A stretch of DNA of 26,640 bases from Acholeplasmatales bacterium (GTDB lineage: Bacteria > Bacillota_I > Bacilli_A > Acholeplasmatales > Anaeroplasmataceae), in assembly GCA_016282815.1 (NCBI GenBank), contig JAEELU010000114.1:1-26640 (forward strand), read 5' to 3'. Shown here in pieces: positions 23,056 through 26,640 of this stretch. Position 1 is the first letter of the stretch. Every line of letters starts with the position of its first letter. Both the position numbers and the translations under genes were made by a program. The notes under the pieces are model-generated. The model was given only the letters and a program-made list of their open reading frames with translations, did no database searches and had not been told where the DNA came from.

Positions 23056-24036
23056 ATGGCTGATAATAGCAGAGAAAATGCCTTAAATGAAGCATTAAAG
23101 AAAATTGAAAAAGATTATGGTAAAGGCTCAGTAATGAAGCTTGGTGAAAAATCTAATGAGCAAATTGATGTTATTCCATCAGGCTCTATCACATTAGATA
23201 AGGCACTTGGTGTAGGTGGATATCCTAAGGGAAGAATTATTGAGATTTATGGACCTGAATCATCAGGTAAAACTACATTCGCATTACACGCTATCGCTAA
23301 TGCTCAAAAGGCTGGTGGCTTCGCAGCATTTATTGATGCTGAGCATGCACTAGATCCAGTATACGCAAAGGCACTTGGTGTTGATATTGATAATTTAGTA
23401 TTATCACAACCAGATAGTGGTGAGCAGGCACTTGAAATTGCTGAGGCATTAATTAGATCAGGCGCTATCGATTTAATTGTTATCGATAGTGTTGCTGCAT
23501 TAGTACCAGAGGCTGAATTAAATGGCGAAATGGGCGATAATCATGTTGGTTTACATGCAAGATTAATGAGCCAGGCAATGAGAAAGATGGCAGGCTTAAT
23601 ATCAAAAACACAATGTGTTGCTATATTCATTAACCAAATAAGAGAAAAGGTTGGTGTAATGTTCGGTAACCCTGAAACAACTACAGGTGGACGTGCACTT
23701 AAGTTCTTCGCATCAGTTCGTATGGAAATTAGACGTGGTGAGGCAATTAAGGATGGAACAACTATCCTAGGTAATAGAACAAATATTAAGGTCGTAAAGA
23801 ACAAAGTGGCACCTCCATTTAAGACTGCTGAATGCGATATTATTTATGGCAAGGGTATATCTAAGCTTGGTGAAATTGTTGATTTAGCAGTAGAAGCTAA
23901 TATCATCAATAAGAGTGGTGCTTGGTTCTCATATGATGGAAACAAGATTGGCCAAGGTAGAGAGAATGCTAAGGAATTCTTAAAGAATAATCCTGAAATA
24001 GCTAACGAAATAGAAAATAAATTAAGAGAAATGTAA
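23056..24036 (+). CDS. recA: Recombinase RecA
   Basis: RecA forms filaments on single-stranded DNA, drives strand exchange and triggers SOS. The 326-residue protein has Walker A GPESSGKT at 66-73, Walker B LIVIDSVAAL, and the FINQIREKVGVMFGNPETTTGGRALKFF loop 2 region split by a conserved Phe-rich segment. The C-terminal domain is somewhat shorter than in E. coli, which is usual in Firmicutes. The start is the ATG at 23056, with AGGAGGAA ten bases upstream; upstream in-frame codons (TTG at 23032) precede the ribosome binding site. No LexA/DinR-type operator was seen upstream. Confidence 0.97.
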   Translation: MADNSRENALNEALKKIEKDYGKGSVMKLGEKSNEQIDVIPSGSITLDKALGVGGYPKGRIIEIYGPESSGKTTFALHAIANAQKAGGFAAFIDAEHALDPVYAKALGVDIDNLVLSQPDSGEQALEIAEALIRSGAIDLIVIDSVAALVPEAELNGEMGDNHVGLHARLMSQAMRKMAGLISKTQCVAIFINQIREKVGVMFGNPETTTGGRALKFFASVRMEIRRGEAIKDGTTILGNRTNIKVVKNKVAPPFKTAECDIIYGKGISKLGEIVDLAVEANIINKSGAWFSYDGNKIGQGRENAKEFLKNNPEIANEIENKLREM

Positions 24037-24056
24037 TAGAAGCAGGAATATTTTTT

Positions 24057-24069
24057 ATTAACAGTTAAT
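24057..24069. repeat. Palindrome in the recA 3' untranslated region
   Basis: ATTAACAGTTAAT is a 13-base palindrome with a single central base. It is followed by AATGGT (24067-24072) that can pair with ACCATT about 23 bases on. No ORF of note covers this stretch (24037-24149). Confidence 0.4.
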
Positions 24070-24153
24070 GGTGATAAGCCATAGCTAAGACCATTTGTTA
24101 CATTAAATATTTTTGAAGGAAAATTATATTTAGAATAACTATGTATTAAAATC

Positions 24154-24181
24154 GAGATTTTCATAAATCTCGTTTTTTTAA
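24154..24181 (+). terminator. Terminator of the pgsA-recA unit
   Basis: CGAGATTT (24154-24161) / AAATCTCG (24166-24173), perfect, four-base loop, followed by seven T's. It lies about 115 bases after the recA stop. Confidence 0.88.
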
Positions 24182-24245
24182 CTTTAATTGTTTTAAAAAA
24201 AATGTTAAACTAGAACAAAGAGTTCATTTTCTTACGAAGGTTTTT

Positions 24246-25526
24246 ATGGAAGATAAAATATTTAATAACACAAATATAGTATTTAACATCACCATATGTA
24301 TTATGGGATCGTTGATACTGTTTGTTCATCTAGCTAATTTAATAGTAAAGAGGAATAAAAGAAAAGATGAAAACATTCTTTTAGCTTTTATTGCGTTCAC
24401 AATTTTTCATTTCCTTACTTATTTGACTTATACATTAATAAAATTAAAATATACAAGTGATACATTTGTAATGGGTTTTTATACAACATTCTTTATATTT
24501 AATAATATTGAGGTGCTTTTATATTTCTTATATATGATGAATTTCGCTGATCTTTCAAAAATATGGAAAAAGCATTTATATGTAGGAAGCTTTATAATAT
24601 TTATTGCATTTGTTATATTGGATTTAATAAATATTAAATTCAATTTATTCTTCTATGCAAAAGATGGTAATTATTTTAGAAGTAAATACATGATAGTATC
24701 TCAAGGATACCAGATTGTTATATTGGCAATTGTATTTATTTTATCAATATTTAATAGGAAGATTAACCTAAGAGAAAAAATAGCATTCTCTTCATATTGT
24801 ATTTTGCCGTTAATTGCTACAATACTTCAAAATATATTTGCAGGTTATGCAATAAGCTACGCAACAATTATAATTGCAGTTGAGATTTTATTCTTCTTTG
24901 TAAATGTTCAAAAGAATATTGATCTTATAAAGGAAGAAGAAAAGAATAAAGAAGCTCAAGTCAAATTGATGTTATCACAAATTCAGCCACATTTTATGTA
25001 TAATTCCTTATCTGCAATTTCCACTCTTATTACAATAGACCCTGAAAAAGCTCAAACATCACTTGATGAATTTACTGAATATTTAAGAAGAAATTTATCT
25101 TCACTTACTGAAACAAGGCTTATTCCATTTGCTAGTGAATTAAAGCATATAGAAACATATGTATCATTAGAAAAAATGCGTTTCAATGATAGAATTAATG
25201 TAATATATGATATTGGAACAAAAAATTTCTTAGTTCCACCACTAACTATTCAGCCACTTGTTGAGAATGCTATAAAGCATGGCATATTAAAGAAAATAGA
25301 AGGTGGAACAGTAACTATTACAACCTATGAAACTGATACTGAGGTTGTTATTGAGATTAAAGATGATGGTATAGGCTTCGATTTAAAGGATATTGATTTT
25401 AGTGAAAATGTACATTTTGGATTAAAAAATATAAGCTATAGAATAAAACAAACATGTAATGGAGATTTGAATATAACAAGTAAGAAGAATGTTGGAACAA
25501 ATATAACAGTAACATTTAAAAAGTAA
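24246..25526 (+). CDS. LytS/YehU-type sensor histidine kinase
   Basis: This 426-residue membrane kinase has about seven hydrophobic helices in residues 1-225, a short coiled linker (about 225-240) and a His_kinase domain of the LytS/YehU class. The phosphorylated His is H249 in QIQPHFMYNSL. The ATPase domain shows N341 in PLVENAIKHG, DDGIGFD, and FGLKNISYRI. It autophosphorylates in response to an unknown signal at the membrane and passes the phosphate to the response regulator 11 bases downstream. The N-terminal sensor has the same layout as the two EAL proteins near the left end (an LFFYAKDGNYFRSKY-like turn, then four helices). A short GAAGG ribosome binding site lies five bases from the ATG; only a poor promoter (TTGTTT/TAGAAC) is visible. 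Confidence 0.9.
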   Translation: MEDKIFNNTNIVFNITICIMGSLILFVHLANLIVKRNKRKDENILLAFIAFTIFHFLTYLTYTLIKLKYTSDTFVMGFYTTFFIFNNIEVLLYFLYMMNFADLSKIWKKHLYVGSFIIFIAFVILDLINIKFNLFFYAKDGNYFRSKYMIVSQGYQIVILAIVFILSIFNRKINLREKIAFSSYCILPLIATILQNIFAGYAISYATIIIAVEILFFFVNVQKNIDLIKEEEKNKEAQVKLMLSQIQPHFMYNSLSAISTLITIDPEKAQTSLDEFTEYLRRNLSSLTETRLIPFASELKHIETYVSLEKMRFNDRINVIYDIGTKNFLVPPLTIQPLVENAIKHGILKKIEGGTVTITTYETDTEVVIEIKDDGIGFDLKDIDFSENVHFGLKNISYRIKQTCNGDLNITSKKNVGTNITVTFKK

Positions 25527-25537
25527 GGAGTGAAAGT

Positions 25538-26305
25538 ATGAAAATATTATTGGTTGATGATGAACAGTTACAATTAATAAGATTAGAAAATACTGTAAAA
25601 AAGGTACTTCCTGATGCTGAGATATTGTCATTTACAAACCCTAAACAGGCTTATGAAGAAACAATTGATACAAAATTGGAAATAGCTTTTTTAGATATTG
25701 AAATGCCATTAATTAACGGTATTGAATTAGCAAAAAAGCTAAAAAAGAATAATCCGCTTATTAATGTTATTTTTGTTACTGCATATGATAAGTATGCACT
25801 TGATGCATATAATATTCATGCATCTGGATATATTATGAAGCCTGTGAAGGTTGAGAGTGTAAAAAAGGAGCTTGATGCATTAAGGTATGAGGTTGAATTA
25901 CAGCCTACTAAGCAATTACAAGTTAAGTGCTTTGGTAATTTTGAGGTATTCAAGGATGGAAAACCTTTAAAATTCCATAGACAAAAATCAAAAGAATTAT
26001 TTGCTTATTTGGTTGATAGAGAAGGTTCTTCAGCAAATATTAACGAGCTTAATGCGGTATTATGGGAGGAAGACCATAAATCATATTTAAGAAATTTAAT
26101 TGTTGATATTCAGGAAACCTTAAAAGAAGCTGGTATAGAGGATGTATTTATTAAGAGATATAGTGAATGCTTTATTGATCCAACTAAGATAGATTGTGAT
26201 GCTTACGAATATAAAAAAGGTAATCCGGATGCTATAAGAATGTATCGTGGAGAATATATGATACAATATTCTTGGGCAATTTTTGATGACAAAGACTATT
26301 ATTAA
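25538..26305 (+). CDS. Response regulator with SARP-like DNA-binding output
   Basis: The 255-residue protein has a receiver domain (1 to about 120) with the acidic pair in VDDEQ (residues 7-8), the phosphoacceptor D53 in FLDIEMP, a Thr in FVTAYD, and Lys in IMKPVK. After a linker, residues about 128-255 form a winged-helix segment of the transcriptional-activator (SARP/OmpR-like C-terminal) type: QVKCFGNFEVFKDGKPLKF strand, RQKSKELFAYLVDREG helix, an INELNAVLWEED recognition region, and a YMIQYSWAIF tail characteristic of a truncated BTAD-like end. It is therefore not a LytTR regulator although its kinase is LytS-like. TAAGGAG, overlapping the kinase stop, is the ribosome binding site. It is the last gene of a two-gene unit. 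Confidence 0.88.
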   Translation: MKILLVDDEQLQLIRLENTVKKVLPDAEILSFTNPKQAYEETIDTKLEIAFLDIEMPLINGIELAKKLKKNNPLINVIFVTAYDKYALDAYNIHASGYIMKPVKVESVKKELDALRYEVELQPTKQLQVKCFGNFEVFKDGKPLKFHRQKSKELFAYLVDREGSSANINELNAVLWEEDHKSYLRNLIVDIQETLKEAGIEDVFIKRYSECFIDPTKIDCDAYEYKKGNPDAIRMYRGEYMIQYSWAIFDDKDYY

Positions 26306-26320
26306 GATAGTCTTTTTTTA
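26291..26320 (+). terminator. Terminator of the two-component system
   Basis: AAAGACTAT (26291-26299) / ATAGTCTTT (26307-26315), perfect 9-bp, loop of seven bases containing the TAA stop (26303-26305), then T's to 26319. Confidence 0.85.
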
Positions 26321-26339
26321 CAGATAATTAAAATATTAC

Positions 26340-26364
26340 TTGTTGCACGTTTGTTGCATATAAT
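26340..26364 (+). promoter_or_regulatory. Direct repeat TTGTTGCA x2 and promoter of the last gene
   Basis: TTGTTGCA occurs at 26340-26347 and 26351-26358, 11 bp apart, with TATAAT directly after it (26359-26364). No standard -35 fits at 16-18 bp, which suggests the promoter needs an activator; the repeat is a candidate operator. A second -10-like TATCAT (26369-26374) lies downstream. Confidence 0.5.
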
Positions 26365-26413
26365 ATGTTATCATACTAAATAGATGGATAAGCTTATGCT
26401 TAGGGGGTGTAAT

Positions 26414-26640
26414 TATGCCTAATCGTATTGAAGTAAATGTTGAACAAATTATACAATTAAATCAAAAATATGTCGAAGAAATAAATCAATATCTTCCAAA
26501 TGGTAATAAGGTAAGACCTACATTAACTTTTGATATAAGATTTGAAAAGCCTGAAACTACTCAGACAATTACAATTGCTGAAAGATTAAAGGCTAAAAGA
26601 GAATTCCAAAATGCGACTTTAGAAAGATTAGCTAAAGAAT
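26414..26640 (+). CDS. Unrecognised protein, N-terminal part (3' truncated by window edge)
   Basis: The open frame starts at the ATG at 26414, preceded by AGGGGGTG about seven bases upstream, and runs without a stop to the window end (75 codons). The start MPNRIEVNVEQIIQLNQKY is followed by a likely coiled segment and then FDIRFEKPETTQTITIAERLKAKREF. No signal peptide, membrane helix or known motif is visible. It is the gene immediately downstream of the two-component system and has the candidate operator in its promoter. Function cannot be assigned. Confidence 0.65.

Noticed and set aside
22980..23056. LexA/DinR (SOS) operator in front of recA
   Set aside because: No GAAC-N4-GTTC-like site was found here or in the pgsA promoter region.
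23844..24164. Open frame of 106 codons on the minus strand over the recA 3' end, and similar frames antisense to other genes (3443-3802, 12827-13156, 19932-20213)
   Set aside because: They lie opposite well-identified genes, lack ribosome binding sites and have no recognisable composition. They result from the AT-rich codon usage of the sense genes.
1..26640. UGA-as-Trp (Mycoplasma) genetic code
   Set aside because: TGA ends several genes (ksgA, rimM, ttcA-like and others) at their family-typical C-termini, and Trp is read from TGG throughout.

Overview
The window is AT-rich DNA (roughly 30% GC by eye) from a low-GC Gram-positive bacterium. It looks like an uncultured gut-type member of the Bacilli/Erysipelotrichia/RF39-like lineages, but no 16S gene is present, so this is an inference. 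The evidence is strong AGGAGG-type ribosome binding sites, frequent UUG starts, Firmicutes gene neighbourhoods (rnmV-ksgA-ispE, rpsP-khpA, rimM-trmD, pgsA-recA) and lipobox-type lipoproteins. TGA is used as stop and TGG as Trp, so this is the standard bacterial code and not the Mycoplasma code. Gene density is high. No gap exceeds 300 bases, and there are no mobile elements, tRNAs, rRNAs or CRISPR arrays.

Layout. (1) 1-6093 is a signalling block: the tail of an S41-type peptidase, then a membrane GGDEF diguanylate cyclase on the minus strand, divergent from two tandem membrane proteins with degenerate GGDEF and C-terminal EAL domains. The first EAL has every catalytic residue; the second has lost two. 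(2) 6192-10408 is a tightly packed operon: HD phosphohydrolase, RNase M5 (rnmV), KsgA, IspE and a GIN-domain lipoprotein. (3) 10488-13703 holds a histone-tail-like DUF2188 protein, a DUF1653 protein, a lipid kinase, a flavin reductase-like protein and a soluble GGDEF protein with a GAF-like C-terminus. (4) 13795-18293 is the translation/replication core: rpsP-khpA, then rimM-trmD-malQ-holA, convergent with rpsT. (5) 18459-22195 holds two small unrecognised proteins that look like paralogues, then nnr, a TtcA-like tRNA thiolase and a four-helix membrane protein. (6) 22423-24036 is pgsA-recA. (7) 24246-26305 is a two-component system made of a LytS/YehU-type kinase and a response regulator with a SARP-like output domain, followed by the start of an unrecognised gene whose promoter carries an 11-bp-periodic direct repeat.

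How the genes work together. The two GGDEF proteins can make c-di-GMP and the first EAL protein can degrade it; the second EAL is probably a sensor or regulatory partner. Regions 2 to 6 are mostly housekeeping: rRNA maturation and methylation, tRNA modification, isoprenoid and phospholipid synthesis, DNA replication and repair, and metabolite repair. The most interesting accessory signals are the active/pseudo-EAL pair, the LytS-SARP two-component system with its candidate operator, the tandem orphan paralogues, and a recurring architecture in which the -35 box of a gene lies inside the terminator of the gene before it.
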